Source: Halorientalis sp. LT38
GTDB lineage: Archaea > Halobacteriota > Halobacteria > Halobacteriales > Haloarculaceae
Assembly (NCBI RefSeq): GCF_037031225.1
Contig: NZ_JAYEZN010000001.1
Coordinates: 682,001 to 746,000, forward strand
Direction: 5' to 3'
DNA: 64,000 nt
Part shown: positions 1 to 8,080 of the stretch, piece after piece
Numbering within the stretch: the first letter of the stretch is position 1
Layout of the letters: every line of letters starts with the position of its first letter
Translations under genes and position numbers: made by a program
The notes under the pieces: model-generated
What the model was told of the DNA's origin: nothing
Database searches by the model: none
The model's input: only the letters and a program-made list of their open reading frames with translations

Positions 1-1
1 C

Positions 2-712
2 GTCAACGAGCAGGCGGGGCCGGGGCGGATGAACACGGTGTTCAAGACCTACGCGCAGGTGTGGGCGCTGTGGGCCGTCGCCGCCGGGGCGGCGCTCGCA
101 CATCTCCTCTGGCAACACCGTCCCGACCTGTCGCTCAGCGGCGGGCGCTGGAAGCCCGCCTTCCAGGTGTTCGCCGTTCTCCTGCTGGCCTCCACGTCGG
201 TCTACGGCGTGCTGGCCCTCACGAGCCACGCCACCAGCGACTCGGCCGTGGCACGAACCGAGAATCCGACGCTCGACGCCACCGCGTTCGTCGAGACGAC
301 CCACGCCGACGAGGCCCCGGCGATCCGGTGGATCGGGGACCTCGAAGGCAGACAGACCATCGTCACGGTCCCTGGCAACTACGTCTGGGACCGCGGGCGC
401 AACGGGGGGTCTAGCGCTCCCTCCAGTCTCACCGGGGTCCCGACGGTACTGGGGTGGCACCACGAGGTCGGCTACCGCGGCCAGGAGGCCTACGACCGGC
501 GGGCCGAGGACGTGCGCGACATCTACAGCGGTGACCAGGAGACGAGCGCGGCGCTGCTCGCGAAGTACGACGTGTCGTACGTCTACGTCGGGCCTGCCGA
601 GCGGGCAACGTACAATCGGATCCGGATCGACGAGATCGAGGGCGTGACGGTCGCGAAGGAGTGGGACGCGGTGACGATCTACGAGGTCGACCAGTCGAGG
701 CTGGGCGCCTGA
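2..712 (+). CDS. DUF2298-type multi-pass membrane protein, C-terminal part (5' end outside window)
   Basis: The reading frame is open from base 2, so the gene begins upstream of the window; the ATG at 29 is internal. The visible part starts with RMNTVFKTY and a tryptophan-rich segment, has two hydrophobic helices near residues 20-40 and 55-75, then a soluble domain with PGNYVWDRG, GWHHEVGYRG and YVYVGPAE. This pattern matches the C-terminus of the large archaeal DUF2298 (YYY-type) membrane proteins, which are predicted to be glycosyltransferase-like. The substrate is unknown. The assignment rests on family resemblance recalled from these motifs. Confidence 0.75.
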   Translation, partial: VNEQAGPGRMNTVFKTYAQVWALWAVAAGAALAHLLWQHRPDLSLSGGRWKPAFQVFAVLLLASTSVYGVLALTSHATSDSAVARTENPTLDATAFVETTHADEAPAIRWIGDLEGRQTIVTVPGNYVWDRGRNGGSSAPSSLTGVPTVLGWHHEVGYRGQEAYDRRAEDVRDIYSGDQETSAALLAKYDVSYVYVGPAERATYNRIRIDEIEGVTVAKEWDAVTIYEVDQSRLGA

Positions 713-967
713 TCAGGTCGCGGACTCGACGACGGTGACGGCCTCGGCTTCGGCCGACATGGTCTCGAGGTGGTTCGGGATGTATCGCCGGTACTGGTAG
801 TCCTCGCGCTCGTCCTCGGAGCCGACCGTACACCACAGCTGGACGCGGTCGGGGCCGTGCCAGTCGCCCTGCCGGGCGACGGCGAAGCAGACGTACTCCT
901 CGCCGTCGTACTCGACGACGGCGTCCTTCCGGATGCCGGGGTCCCCGTTGATGATGAGCTGTTTCAT
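713..967 (-). CDS. HAH_0734-family small haloarchaeal protein
   Basis: 84 aa protein starting MKQLIINGDPGIRK. The sequence matches what I recall as the HAH_0734 family, a conserved haloarchaeal protein of unknown function. The frame is open further upstream, but the ATG at 967 is preferred because the family begins there and a TATA-like TTAAG lies about 28 nt before it. The protein is acidic, has no membrane segment, and contains one CFAVARQG stretch and one WCTVGSEDE stretch. It is divergent from the ribosomal operon and nearly abuts the DUF2298 gene tail to tail. Confidence 0.7.
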   Translation of the reverse strand: MKQLIINGDPGIRKDAVVEYDGEEYVCFAVARQGDWHGPDRVQLWCTVGSEDEREDYQYRRYIPNHLETMSAEAEAVTVVESAT

Positions 968-992
968 GCCCGCGGGTTCGCCCGAATCGCTG

Positions 993-997
993 TTAAG
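993..997 (-). promoter_or_regulatory. TATA-like element for the HAH_0734-family gene
   Basis: On the minus strand the sequence reads gcgcTTAAcagc, centred about 28 nt upstream of the ATG at 967. This is the spacing expected of a leaderless haloarchaeal transcript. Confidence 0.4.
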
Positions 998-1105
998 CGC
1001 TTCGATGCGGCCAGGGGCGGGCGAACCGCGTGCGAACGCGGTCGCCGTGTCGCGCGCGACCGATGCCGGATCGGGTCCCCCAACCCGCATACTGAAACCA
1101 AACGG

Positions 1106-1112
1106 GTTTTAA
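1106..1112 (+). promoter_or_regulatory. TATA-like element for the L44e operon
   Basis: GTTTTAA lies about 40 nt before the L44e ATG, after an A-rich stretch that could serve as BRE. It would give a start site near 1135 and a leader of roughly 14 nt. Confidence 0.4.
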
Positions 1113-1148
1113 CGGCGACTGTCTAACCACGAGCCAAGGTAGATATCT

Positions 1149-1427
1149 ATGCAGATGCCACGCCGCTTTAACACGTACTGTCCGCACTGCAACGAACACC
1201 AGGAAGTCGAGGTCGAGAAGGTCCGGACGGGCCGCGAGACGGGCATGAAGTGGATCGACCGACAGCGAAAGCGCAACTCCGGGACCGGGAACGACGGGAA
1301 GTTCTCCAAGGTGCCCGGTGGGGACAAGCCCACCAAGAAGACGGACCTCAAGTACCGCTGCTCGGAGTGTGGCAAGGCCCACCTCCGCGAGGGATGGCGC
1401 GCCGGTCGACTGGAGTTCCAGGAATAA
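1149..1427 (+). CDS. rpl44e: 50S ribosomal protein L44e
   Basis: 92 aa, full length for archaeal L44e. Two zinc-ribbon pairs are visible, CPHC at residues 11-14 and CSEC at 71-74, with a basic, GK-rich middle ([17 protein letters not shown]) that contacts 23S rRNA in the family. The start [10 protein letters not shown] is the usual haloarchaeal one. It is the first gene of a tight operon with S27e (2 nt gap), aIF2-alpha, Nop10 and a PAC2 protein, an order widely kept in archaea. Confidence 0.97.
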   Translation: MQMPRRFNTYCPHCNEHQEVEVEKVRTGRETGMKWIDRQRKRNSGTGNDGKFSKVPGGDKPTKKTDLKYRCSECGKAHLREGWRAGRLEFQE

Positions 1428-1429
1428 CA

Positions 1430-1603
1430 ATGGCAGGAAACTTCTACAGCGTCGCGTGTCCGGACTGTGAGAACGAACAGATCGTCTTCGGCAAGGCCGC
1501 GACGGAGGTCGCCTGCGCGGTGTGTGGCCACCGACTGGCCCGCCCGACCGGCGGCGAGGCGGCCATCGAAGGCGAGATCACCGAGACCGTCGAGGCGCGA
1601 TAG
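1430..1603 (+). CDS. rps27e: 30S ribosomal protein S27e
   Basis: 57 aa protein starting MAGNFYSVACPDCENEQ. The zinc ribbon is complete: C10, C13, C29 and C32. The length is normal for archaeal S27e. The ATG follows the L44e stop by 2 nt, and the S27e stop directly abuts the next ATG, so translational coupling is likely. The same frame is open upstream inside L44e, but the family start and the Cys spacing fix this start. Confidence 0.96.
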   Translation: MAGNFYSVACPDCENEQIVFGKAATEVACAVCGHRLARPTGGEAAIEGEITETVEAR

Positions 1604-2404
1604 ATGAAATACAGTGGCTGGCCCGACCCCGGCGAACTCGTCGTCGGGCGGATCGACGAGATCGAGGACTTCGGCGTGTTCGCGGACCTGCTGGAGTACG
1701 AGGACAAGCGCGGGCTCTGTCACATCTCCGAGGTCGCCTCCGGCTGGATCAAGAACGTCCGCGACCACGTCAACGAGGGACAGACGGTCGTCGCCAAGGT
1801 CCTCGAAGTGGACGAAGAGGCCCAGCAGATCGACCTCTCGATCAAGGACGTCAACGACCACCAACGCAAGGACAAGATCCAGGAGTGGAAAAACGAGCAG
1901 AAGGCAGACAACTGGATGGAACTGGCCTTCGGCGAGGACCTGGAAGACGAGACCTACGCGGCCATCGCCAACGAGTTCCTCGCCGAGTTCGGCTCGATGT
2001 ACGACGGCTTCGAGCAGGCCGCCATCCACGGCGAGGAGGCCCTCGAACCGACGGACCTCTCCGAGGACGAGATCGAGGCGATCGTCGAGACCGCCCGCGA
2101 TAACGTCTCGGTGCCGTACGTCACCGTCACGGGCTACGTCGACCTGACCTGCCCCGACGGCGAGGGCGTCGACGTGATCAAGGAGGCCCTGCAGGCCGCC
2201 GAGGGCAACGGCGAGGTCCCCGAGGAGGTCGAACTCGAGGTCACCTACGTCGGCTCCCCGGAGTACCGCATCCGGGTCCGCGCGCCCGACTACAAGACCG
2301 CCGAGTCACACCTCGAAGAGAGCGCGGACCGCGCCAGCGCGGTCGTCGCGGACCACGGCGGCGACGGGCGCTACCACCGCGAGCGCAACACCGACGAGGA
2401 GTGA
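1604..2404 (+). CDS. eif2a: Translation initiation factor aIF2 subunit alpha
   Basis: 266 aa. An N-terminal S1/OB RNA-binding domain (about residues 8-85, [17 protein letters not shown] and GLCHISEVA) is followed by the helical domain and the C-terminal alpha-beta domain that binds aIF2-gamma. The protein is part of the heterotrimer that delivers initiator Met-tRNA to the small subunit. The start codon directly follows the S27e stop. Length and domain order are normal for archaea. Confidence 0.96.
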   Translation: MKYSGWPDPGELVVGRIDEIEDFGVFADLLEYEDKRGLCHISEVASGWIKNVRDHVNEGQTVVAKVLEVDEEAQQIDLSIKDVNDHQRKDKIQEWKNEQKADNWMELAFGEDLEDETYAAIANEFLAEFGSMYDGFEQAAIHGEEALEPTDLSEDEIEAIVETARDNVSVPYVTVTGYVDLTCPDGEGVDVIKEALQAAEGNGEVPEEVELEVTYVGSPEYRIRVRAPDYKTAESHLEESADRASAVVADHGGDGRYHRERNTDEE

Positions 2405-2432
2405 CTCGTCGACGCGGCCGTTTTTCAGCGCC

Positions 2433-2615
2433 ATGAAATCCGACATTCGCGTCTGTGCCGCGTGGGAGACCGCTCACGACCGGCCGGTCTACACGCTTGG
2501 CGAGAGCTGCCCCGAGTGCGGCGGCGAGGCGGTAAACAGCGCCCCGGCACCCTTCGATCCGACGGACCGCTACGGGGAATATCGACGCGCTATTAAGCGA
2601 CGCAACCGGCAGTAA
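2433..2615 (+). CDS. nop10: H/ACA ribonucleoprotein protein Nop10
   Basis: 60 aa with the Nop10 arrangement: a short N-terminal ribbon in which C8 stands alone and CPEC is at 26-29, the core YTLGESCPECGG, then the linker DRYGEYRRAIKRR that wraps the Cbf5 surface in known structures. It belongs to the box H/ACA pseudouridylation particle. It sits 28 nt after aIF2-alpha and 5 nt before the PAC2 gene, the standard archaeal context. Confidence 0.93.
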   Translation: MKSDIRVCAAWETAHDRPVYTLGESCPECGGEAVNSAPAPFDPTDRYGEYRRAIKRRNRQ

Positions 2616-2620
2616 GGGGT

Positions 2621-3376
2621 ATGGACGAGTTCGATATCGAGACGCTCGCGGACCCCGAGCTCACGGATCCCGTGCTCGTCGAGGGCCTGCCGGGCGTCGG
2701 GCACGTGGGGAAACTCGCCGCCGAGCACCTCGTCGAGGAGCTGGACGGCGAGGAAGTGCGACGAATCTACTCACAGCACTTCCCGCCGCAGGTCAGCATC
2801 GACGAGGGGGAGACGGAACTGGCCAGCGCCGCCTTCCACGCCGTCCACACGGAGCAGGGGCAGGACCTGCTCGTGCTGACCGGCGACCACCAGGCCCAGG
2901 ACAACCAGGGCCACTACCGGCTGACCGACCGGATCCTCGACGTGGCCGACGAGTTCGGCGTCGAGCGCGTCTTCGCGCTCGGGGGCGTCCCGACGGGCGA
3001 ACTCATCGAGGAGTACGACGTCCTCGGGGCGGCGACGGACGCGGCCTTCGTCGAGGACCTCGAGGCCGCCGACGTCCAGTTCCGCGAGGACGAACCCGCC
3101 GGCGGCATCGTCGGCGTCTCCGGCCTCCTTTTGGGACTGGGCGAGCGCCGGGACTTCGAGGCGGCCTGTCTCATGGGCGAGACCAGCGGCTACCTCGTCG
3201 ACCCCAAGAGCGCCCAGGCCGTCCTCACGGTGCTCGAGGAACTGATCGGCTTCGAGGTCGACTTCGGGTCGCTCGAAGATCGGGCCGAGGAGATGGAGGA
3301 GGTCGTCCGCAAGATCCAGGAGATGGAGAGCAGCGCGACGGCCGGCCCGGACGAGGATCTGCGATACATCGGCTGA
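2621..3376 (+). CDS. Proteasome assembly chaperone (PAC2) family protein
   Basis: 251 aa with the archaeal PAC2 signature VLVEGLPGVGHVGKLAAEHLV near residue 20 and GGVPTGE in the middle. Relatives are called PAC2-family or archaeal proteasome assembly chaperone homologues; a true role with the 20S particle is not proven in archaea. It is the last gene of the L44e operon. A second PAC2 paralogue lies at 40367-41101 and the proteasomal ATPase PAN at 29301. A charged, helical C-terminus (RAEEMEEVVRKIQEME) may be a coiled coil. Confidence 0.85.
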   Translation: MDEFDIETLADPELTDPVLVEGLPGVGHVGKLAAEHLVEELDGEEVRRIYSQHFPPQVSIDEGETELASAAFHAVHTEQGQDLLVLTGDHQAQDNQGHYRLTDRILDVADEFGVERVFALGGVPTGELIEEYDVLGAATDAAFVEDLEAADVQFREDEPAGGIVGVSGLLLGLGERRDFEAACLMGETSGYLVDPKSAQAVLTVLEELIGFEVDFGSLEDRAEEMEEVVRKIQEMESSATAGPDEDLRYIG

Positions 3377-3451
3377 GCGGAGTCGAGGGCGCCGGTCCCC
3401 GGCTGGAACCCGTCCGAGAAATTCTTTGTCCGTCGTCCCGTACGTGTTCGC

Positions 3452-4051
3452 GTGTACCTTGAGGCGTTCGAGGGGTTGCCGCGCTGGCTGGTCGACGGAG
3501 CGCTGCTCGGGTTGGTCTGTAGCGTGCTGATCGCCGGGCTGTTCTACGTCGGCGTGCGGCGCTTTCCCGGCCGCGGTCCGTCCGAAAGCGACACGGCCAG
3601 TGGCGAGGCCCAGCGCCGCGAGGAGATCCGCCGGTACCTCGACGCCATCGGGGAGCAGTACGCCGAGGGCCACTTCGTCGAGGGCCAGCACGTCGCCTTC
3701 TACCTGCCCAAACGCGACGTGGCGATCACGTTCGACGCCCGGGCGTACTACCGCATCGAGCGCTCAGAGACGACGCCGGTGCTGGTCGAACACGAGTTGC
3801 CGGGCGTCGCGCTCGGCCCGCGGCTCCCCTTCGAGACGCCGGAGATCCAGTTCGGCGACGACGCGGCCGAGATGGATCCTCGCGAGGCCGCCCACGCCGT
3901 CCTCGGGTTGCCGGTCGGCGCTGGCGTCGCGGACATCAAACGCGCCTACCGGGAGAAGGCGAAGGAGGTCCACCCGGACCACGGCGGGGACCGGGACGAG
4001 TTCAAGCGCGTCCGCGAGGCCTACGCGACGGCCAAGCGCCACGCCGGCTAG
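3452..4051 (+). CDS. Membrane-anchored protein with C-terminal J domain
   Basis: 199 aa with a GTG start. One transmembrane helix (about residues 14-36, VDGALLGLVCSVLIAGLFYVGV) is followed by a linker and a central domain (about 55-135) I do not recognise. The C-terminal J domain (about 140-199) contains the HPD triad in KEVHPDHGGDRDEF. The J domain stimulates DnaK-type ATPases, and having it at the C-terminus behind a TM helix suggests recruitment of Hsp70 to the cytoplasmic face of the membrane. No DnaK or GrpE gene is nearby. Confidence 0.75.
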   Translation: MYLEAFEGLPRWLVDGALLGLVCSVLIAGLFYVGVRRFPGRGPSESDTASGEAQRREEIRRYLDAIGEQYAEGHFVEGQHVAFYLPKRDVAITFDARAYYRIERSETTPVLVEHELPGVALGPRLPFETPEIQFGDDAAEMDPREAAHAVLGLPVGAGVADIKRAYREKAKEVHPDHGGDRDEFKRVREAYATAKRHAG

Positions 4052-4087
4052 CGGCAGGCATTTACCGGCCAGGGTCGGACTGCGAGT

Positions 4088-4786
4088 GTGGACGTGACCT
4101 TCCGGGACCGGGCGGTCGTCGTCGGCGACGCGCTGATCTGTGCCGACCTCCACGTCGGCAAAGCCGAGGCGGCGAACGTCTCGCTCCCGCTCGGCGAACG
4201 CGACCACCTCGTCGATCGGGTGAGCGCCCTCTGTGAGCGATACGACCCCGAGACCGTCGTCTTCGCCGGCGACCTCCTGCACTCGTTCGACCGCGTCGCC
4301 ACGGCCGCGGAGGAGACAGTCACCGCGCTCGAACGGACGGTCACCGACGCCGGCGCGCGGCCGATCGTCACGCCCGGCAACCACGACGCCATGCTCGACG
4401 CCGTCTGGAGCGGGCCGACCGAACACGAGTTCGCGATCGAGACCCCGGCGGGCACCGCCGTCGTCTGCCACGGCGACCACGAACCCGCCGCCGACGCGGA
4501 CTGCTACGTCGTCGGCCACGACCATCCGACTATTACCGTCGAAGGCAAGAAGTGGCACTGTTACCTCTACGCTCGCGAGGCCTACGACGGCGCGGACGTG
4601 CTCGTCCTTCCCGCCTTTAGCCACCTGATCGAGGGCGTCTCGATCAACCGTCGCTACGGCGGCACCGCCGAGACGCACTCGCCGCTGATCCGTGACCTGG
4701 ATAGCTTCCGGCCCGTCGTCTGGGACGACGATGCTGCCGCCGTCCGGGAGTTCCCGCCGCTCGGCGAGTTCCGGGAGTTACTCTAG
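4088..4786 (+). CDS. Calcineurin-like metallophosphoesterase
   Basis: 232 aa with a GTG start. The metallophosphoesterase metal-ligand blocks appear in order: DLHVGK (residue ~20), GDLLHSF, GNHD, CHGDHE and VGHDHPT. Length and pattern fit the archaeal MJ0037-like phosphoesterases. These often sit beside a DEAD helicase, which is absent here. The substrate is unknown. The 3' end overlaps the convergent FAD enzyme gene by 9 bp. Confidence 0.85.
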   Translation: MDVTFRDRAVVVGDALICADLHVGKAEAANVSLPLGERDHLVDRVSALCERYDPETVVFAGDLLHSFDRVATAAEETVTALERTVTDAGARPIVTPGNHDAMLDAVWSGPTEHEFAIETPAGTAVVCHGDHEPAADADCYVVGHDHPTITVEGKKWHCYLYAREAYDGADVLVLPAFSHLIEGVSINRRYGGTAETHSPLIRDLDSFRPVVWDDDAAAVREFPPLGEFRELL

Positions 4787-6034
4787 GGTTTCGGCGGCGA
4801 TCCGTCCGCTCTCCAGCGCCCCCTGGATCGAGGACCAGCGGGTGTAATCGCCCGCGAGGACGACCGGACCGTCGGGCGCGTCCGGATCGGGGAGGTCGGC
4901 GCGAAACCCCGGCGGTTGGGCGAACTGGGCGACGTCGATCCGATCTGTACTGATGAGTTCCAGTTCGTCGAAGCGCCGGGCCGGATACCACTGACCGAGG
5001 ACTTCACGGGCGCGGTCGCGGAGTTCCTCGTCGGTCGCCTCCGGCTCTCCGAGCCAGGTCGCGCTCAGTAGCGTCCGGTCGTCGGGGGCGTACGCCGGCG
5101 CGACGGCCGAGAGGGGTGCGATCTGGTTCGGTTCGGCGTCGCGAGCGTTCAGGACGATCTTCGTCCCCGTCGCCAGATCGACCCGGCGCGGCAGCGCGTA
5201 GTACTGGGTGACACAGCCCCTGGTGTCGGTCGGAACCGTGACGTCGGTCAGATCGGCCGCCGTCTGCGGATCGGTGGCGACGACCGCGCCGTCGGCGTGG
5301 ACTGTCTCGCCCTCGTCGGTCTCGACGGCGACGCCGTCGTTGCTGGCGTCGATGGCCGCGACGGAGCGTCCGAGTTCGATCTCGACCCCGGCGTCGCGCG
5401 CACCGTCGGCGAGTTGCCCGGTGATCGCCCCCATCCCATCGGCGGGGACCGCGGTCTTCCCGTTGACGAGCATCGCGAAGGTGTAGCGGAACACGCCCGC
5501 GTCGCTCGAAAGCGACCGGTCGAGCGTGATCCCGCCGTAGAACGGCGCGGCGAAGTTGTCGACGAACTTCCGGGAGAACCCCCGCTCGTCGAGGTACTCG
5601 GCGATGGTCTGCGTCTCCGCGGGGTCGAACAGCGTCTCGGGATCGGCACCCTTCAGTTCGCGCCGGAGTCCGAACAGCCGCAGTTTGTCGCCGGTCGTGA
5701 CGTCCGTGTTGAACAGCGTATCGGCGAGGTCGCCCGGACTGGAAAGGGGGTCCGCGAGCACCGACCGTCGGCCCGGGCGGGCGATCGTCGCGCCGGCGGA
5801 GAAGTACCGTAGGTCGAGCGCGTCGTAGTCCAGTTCTCGCCGGGCGGCCGGGTAGGCAGTGAACAGGACCTGGAATCCGCGGTCGAGGACGAAGCCGTCC
5901 TCGCGGGTCGAGCGGACGCGCCCGCCCACCGCGTCGCGCGCTTCGAGCACCGTCACGTCCGTCCCGTCTTCGGCGAGGTGTCGGGCCGCGACCAGTCCGG
6001 CCAGTCCGCCGCCGACCACCACGACGTCAGTCAT
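4778..6034 (-). CDS. FAD-dependent amine-oxidase/phytoene-desaturase-type oxidoreductase
   Basis: 418 aa. The N-terminal Rossmann motif VVVGGGLAGLVAARHL and the ribose-binding LEARDAVGGRVRS mark the flavin amine oxidase superfamily (protoporphyrinogen oxidase, phytoene desaturase). The C-terminal VLAGDYTRWSSIQGALESG closes the FAD site. The reaction is not known. The ATG at 6034 directly precedes the FAD motif and has a T-rich promoter element at about -27; the open frame extends another 55 codons upstream but without family similarity. Confidence 0.8.
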   Translation of the reverse strand: MTDVVVVGGGLAGLVAARHLAEDGTDVTVLEARDAVGGRVRSTREDGFVLDRGFQVLFTAYPAARRELDYDALDLRYFSAGATIARPGRRSVLADPLSSPGDLADTLFNTDVTTGDKLRLFGLRRELKGADPETLFDPAETQTIAEYLDERGFSRKFVDNFAAPFYGGITLDRSLSSDAGVFRYTFAMLVNGKTAVPADGMGAITGQLADGARDAGVEIELGRSVAAIDASNDGVAVETDEGETVHADGAVVATDPQTAADLTDVTVPTDTRGCVTQYYALPRRVDLATGTKIVLNARDAEPNQIAPLSAVAPAYAPDDRTLLSATWLGEPEATDEELRDRAREVLGQWYPARRFDELELISTDRIDVAQFAQPPGFRADLPDPDAPDGPVVLAGDYTRWSSIQGALESGRIAAETLE

Positions 6035-6057
6035 GCCCGGGACGAGGGGCTGAGTCG

Positions 6058-6066
6058 ACAAAAACC
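6058..6066 (-). promoter_or_regulatory. TATA-like element for the FAD oxidoreductase
   Basis: The minus strand reads ggggTTTTTGTCG, centred about 27 nt before the ATG at 6034, consistent with a leaderless transcript. Confidence 0.35.
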
Positions 6067-6163
6067 CCGGGCGGCGCGGTTTGGTCTCGGCGACCACGAG
6101 GCAGCGGCTGCACGTTCGGCCGCCGGCACGGACGACCGACGGTGAGCGAGCGAACGGACAGGG

Positions 6164-6170
6164 ATTAGTC
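6164..6170 (+). promoter_or_regulatory. TATA-like element for the threonine-synthase-like gene
   Basis: GATTAGT is centred about 26 nt before the ATG at 6193, consistent with a leaderless transcript. Confidence 0.35.
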
Positions 6171-6192
6171 CGTCGCGGTCCCACAACCGGGC

Positions 6193-7383
6193 ATGACACG
6201 CAATCCGGCCGTTCGGGACCTCACCTGTCGGGACTGCGGCGACTCGTTCGACCCGGCCGATGCGACCGGGCCCTGCCCCGCCTGCGGCGGTCATCTGGCC
6301 GTGACCTACGATCTGGACGCGGTCGACGTCTCGACCGAGGCCTTCGCGGACCGGCGCTACGAGGGAATCGCCCGCTACGCCGACCTCCTGCCCTTCGCCG
6401 CCGAGACGCTGGTGACGATGCGCGAGGGGACGACGCCGCTGGTCCCCTGTCCGGACCTGGCCGACGAGTGGGGCGTCGGCGAGGTGTACGTCAAAGACGA
6501 GGGGCGCAATCCGACCGGCAGCGTCGCCGACCGCGGGATGGCGCTGGGGGTCACGGCTGCCGCGGAAGCCGGCGCCGAGGACGTGGCGCTGCCGACGACC
6601 GGCATCGAGGGACAGGCGGCGGCCGCCTACGCCGCCCGGGCGGGCCTGGACTCGCACTCCTTCGTCCCCTCCCGGGCGACGTTCGACGCCAAGGCCATGA
6701 TCAACGTCCACGGCGGGGACATGTCCGTGGTTGGCGGGCGCTACGAGGACGCCGTCGAGGCCTTCGCGGAGACGGTGGCCGAGGAGGGCTGGCACTCGCT
6801 GGCCGCCTTCGAGACGCCCTACCGCCGCGAGGGCCACCGAACGCTGGCGTACGAACTCGCCGAGCAGCTGGACTGGGCGGCGCCGGACGCCGTGATTTAC
6901 CCGACCGGCGAGGGCGTGGGACTCGCCGGGACGGCGGCGGGCGCGCGCGACCTGGCCGAACTCGGGTTCGTCGACGAGGTGCCCGAATGCTACGCCGCCC
7001 AGGCTGCCGGCTGTGCACCGATCGTCGAGGCGTTCGAGGCCGGGGCAACGGAGACGGAGCCGTGGGAGACCCCGGACACCATCTGCGGCGGGATCGAGAT
7101 CCCCGATCCGGCGGGCGGGGCCGAAGTGCTCGATGCGGTCGGCGAGTCCGGCGGCGGGGCCGTCGCGACGGTGGACCGCGACGTGCTGGAAGCGGCCGTC
7201 GACGTGGCACAGTCCGCAGGCGTAGAACTCGGCGCGACGGCCGGCGTGGCGGCCAGCGGCGCTCGGGAACTGGTCGAGCGTGGCGAGCTGGGCGCAGACG
7301 ATACCGTCGTGCTCGTCAACACGCTCACCGGGAACGCGGAGGCGGACGTGCTCCGGAGCCACCTCATGAGCAAAGGGATCTGA
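6193..7383 (+). CDS. Threonine-synthase-like protein lacking the PLP lysine (probable pseudoenzyme)
   Basis: 396 aa. The fold is that of archaeal threonine synthase: an N-terminal zinc ribbon (CRDCG, CPACGG), then REGTTPLVPCPDLA, KDEGRNPTGS and a beta/alpha core. The usual GSFKDRG, whose lysine forms the Schiff base with PLP, reads GSVADRG here: Ala112, codon GCC at 6526-6528. The phosphate/ring loop normally like SxGNxA reads TTGIEGQA at 135-142, so the conserved Asn is also gone. Family knowledge says a PLP enzyme cannot work this way; loss of catalysis or a new role is my inference. The frame is otherwise intact and the gene is followed after 4 nt by a LysE-type exporter. Confidence 0.8.
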   Translation: MTRNPAVRDLTCRDCGDSFDPADATGPCPACGGHLAVTYDLDAVDVSTEAFADRRYEGIARYADLLPFAAETLVTMREGTTPLVPCPDLADEWGVGEVYVKDEGRNPTGSVADRGMALGVTAAAEAGAEDVALPTTGIEGQAAAAYAARAGLDSHSFVPSRATFDAKAMINVHGGDMSVVGGRYEDAVEAFAETVAEEGWHSLAAFETPYRREGHRTLAYELAEQLDWAAPDAVIYPTGEGVGLAGTAAGARDLAELGFVDEVPECYAAQAAGCAPIVEAFEAGATETEPWETPDTICGGIEIPDPAGGAEVLDAVGESGGGAVATVDRDVLEAAVDVAQSAGVELGATAGVAASGARELVERGELGADDTVVLVNTLTGNAEADVLRSHLMSKGI

Positions 7384-7387
7384 ACCG

Positions 7388-8080
7388 ATGGCGGTCGCGA
7401 GCCCAGTTGCGACGCTCGGCGCCGGCGTCGTCTTCGGCCTGGCGCTGGCGGCCCCGCCGGGGCCGATGAACGCCGTCATCGCCGAGGAGAGCGTCCTCCG
7501 CGGCTGGCTGGCCGGGTTCACCGCCGGCCTCGGCGCGATGCTCGCCGACGCCTGCTTCTTCGTGCTGGCGCTGGTCGGCGTCGTCACGGTCGTCCGGGAG
7601 GCACCGACGCTCCGGGCGGTCATGGTCCTGGCCGGCGGCGCGCTGATGCTGTACTTCGCCGTCGGCGCGGCCGCGAGCACGCGCGAGGCGCTGGCCGGTG
7701 ACGCCGCGACCGACGACGTCGTGACTGGCCGCGGGTTCCGCAAAGCGTTCGTCCTCGCGCTGACCAATCCCTACCAGATCGCGTTCTGGCTGACCGTCGG
7801 CGTCGGGTTGCTCGACCCGGGAACCGTCGACGTGCTGGCGAAGACGCCGTATCTGGAGGGCGCGCTCGCGGGCGTGCTCGTCGTCGAGACGGGGAGCGCG
7901 CTGCTGCTTGCGGGGCTGTTCGGGGGCATCGCCTGCTGGATCGTCGGGTTTCCGGCGGCGCTGGTGGCGGCCGGGCGACGGGTCGACAGACTCACGCCGC
8001 TGGTCGCGGGGGCGAGCGCCGTCGTCCTCGCGGGCACCGGAGTGCTCTTCGTGGCCGACGGGCTCCGGGGCCTCTTCTAG
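7388..8080 (+). CDS. LysE/RhtB-family amino-acid exporter
   Basis: 230 aa, about six hydrophobic helices. The LysE signature APPGPMNAVIAEE lies at residues ~22-34, followed by GWLAGFTAGLGAMLADACFF and the ALTNPYQIAFW motif near 120. Members export basic or neutral amino acids and related small molecules. It starts 4 nt after the threonine-synthase-like gene, so the two are probably co-transcribed. A transported amino acid linked to threonine metabolism is only a guess. Its end overlaps the convergent HD gene by 4 bp. Confidence 0.85.
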   Translation: MAVASPVATLGAGVVFGLALAAPPGPMNAVIAEESVLRGWLAGFTAGLGAMLADACFFVLALVGVVTVVREAPTLRAVMVLAGGALMLYFAVGAAASTREALAGDAATDDVVTGRGFRKAFVLALTNPYQIAFWLTVGVGLLDPGTVDVLAKTPYLEGALAGVLVVETGSALLLAGLFGGIACWIVGFPAALVAAGRRVDRLTPLVAGASAVVLAGTGVLFVADGLRGLF

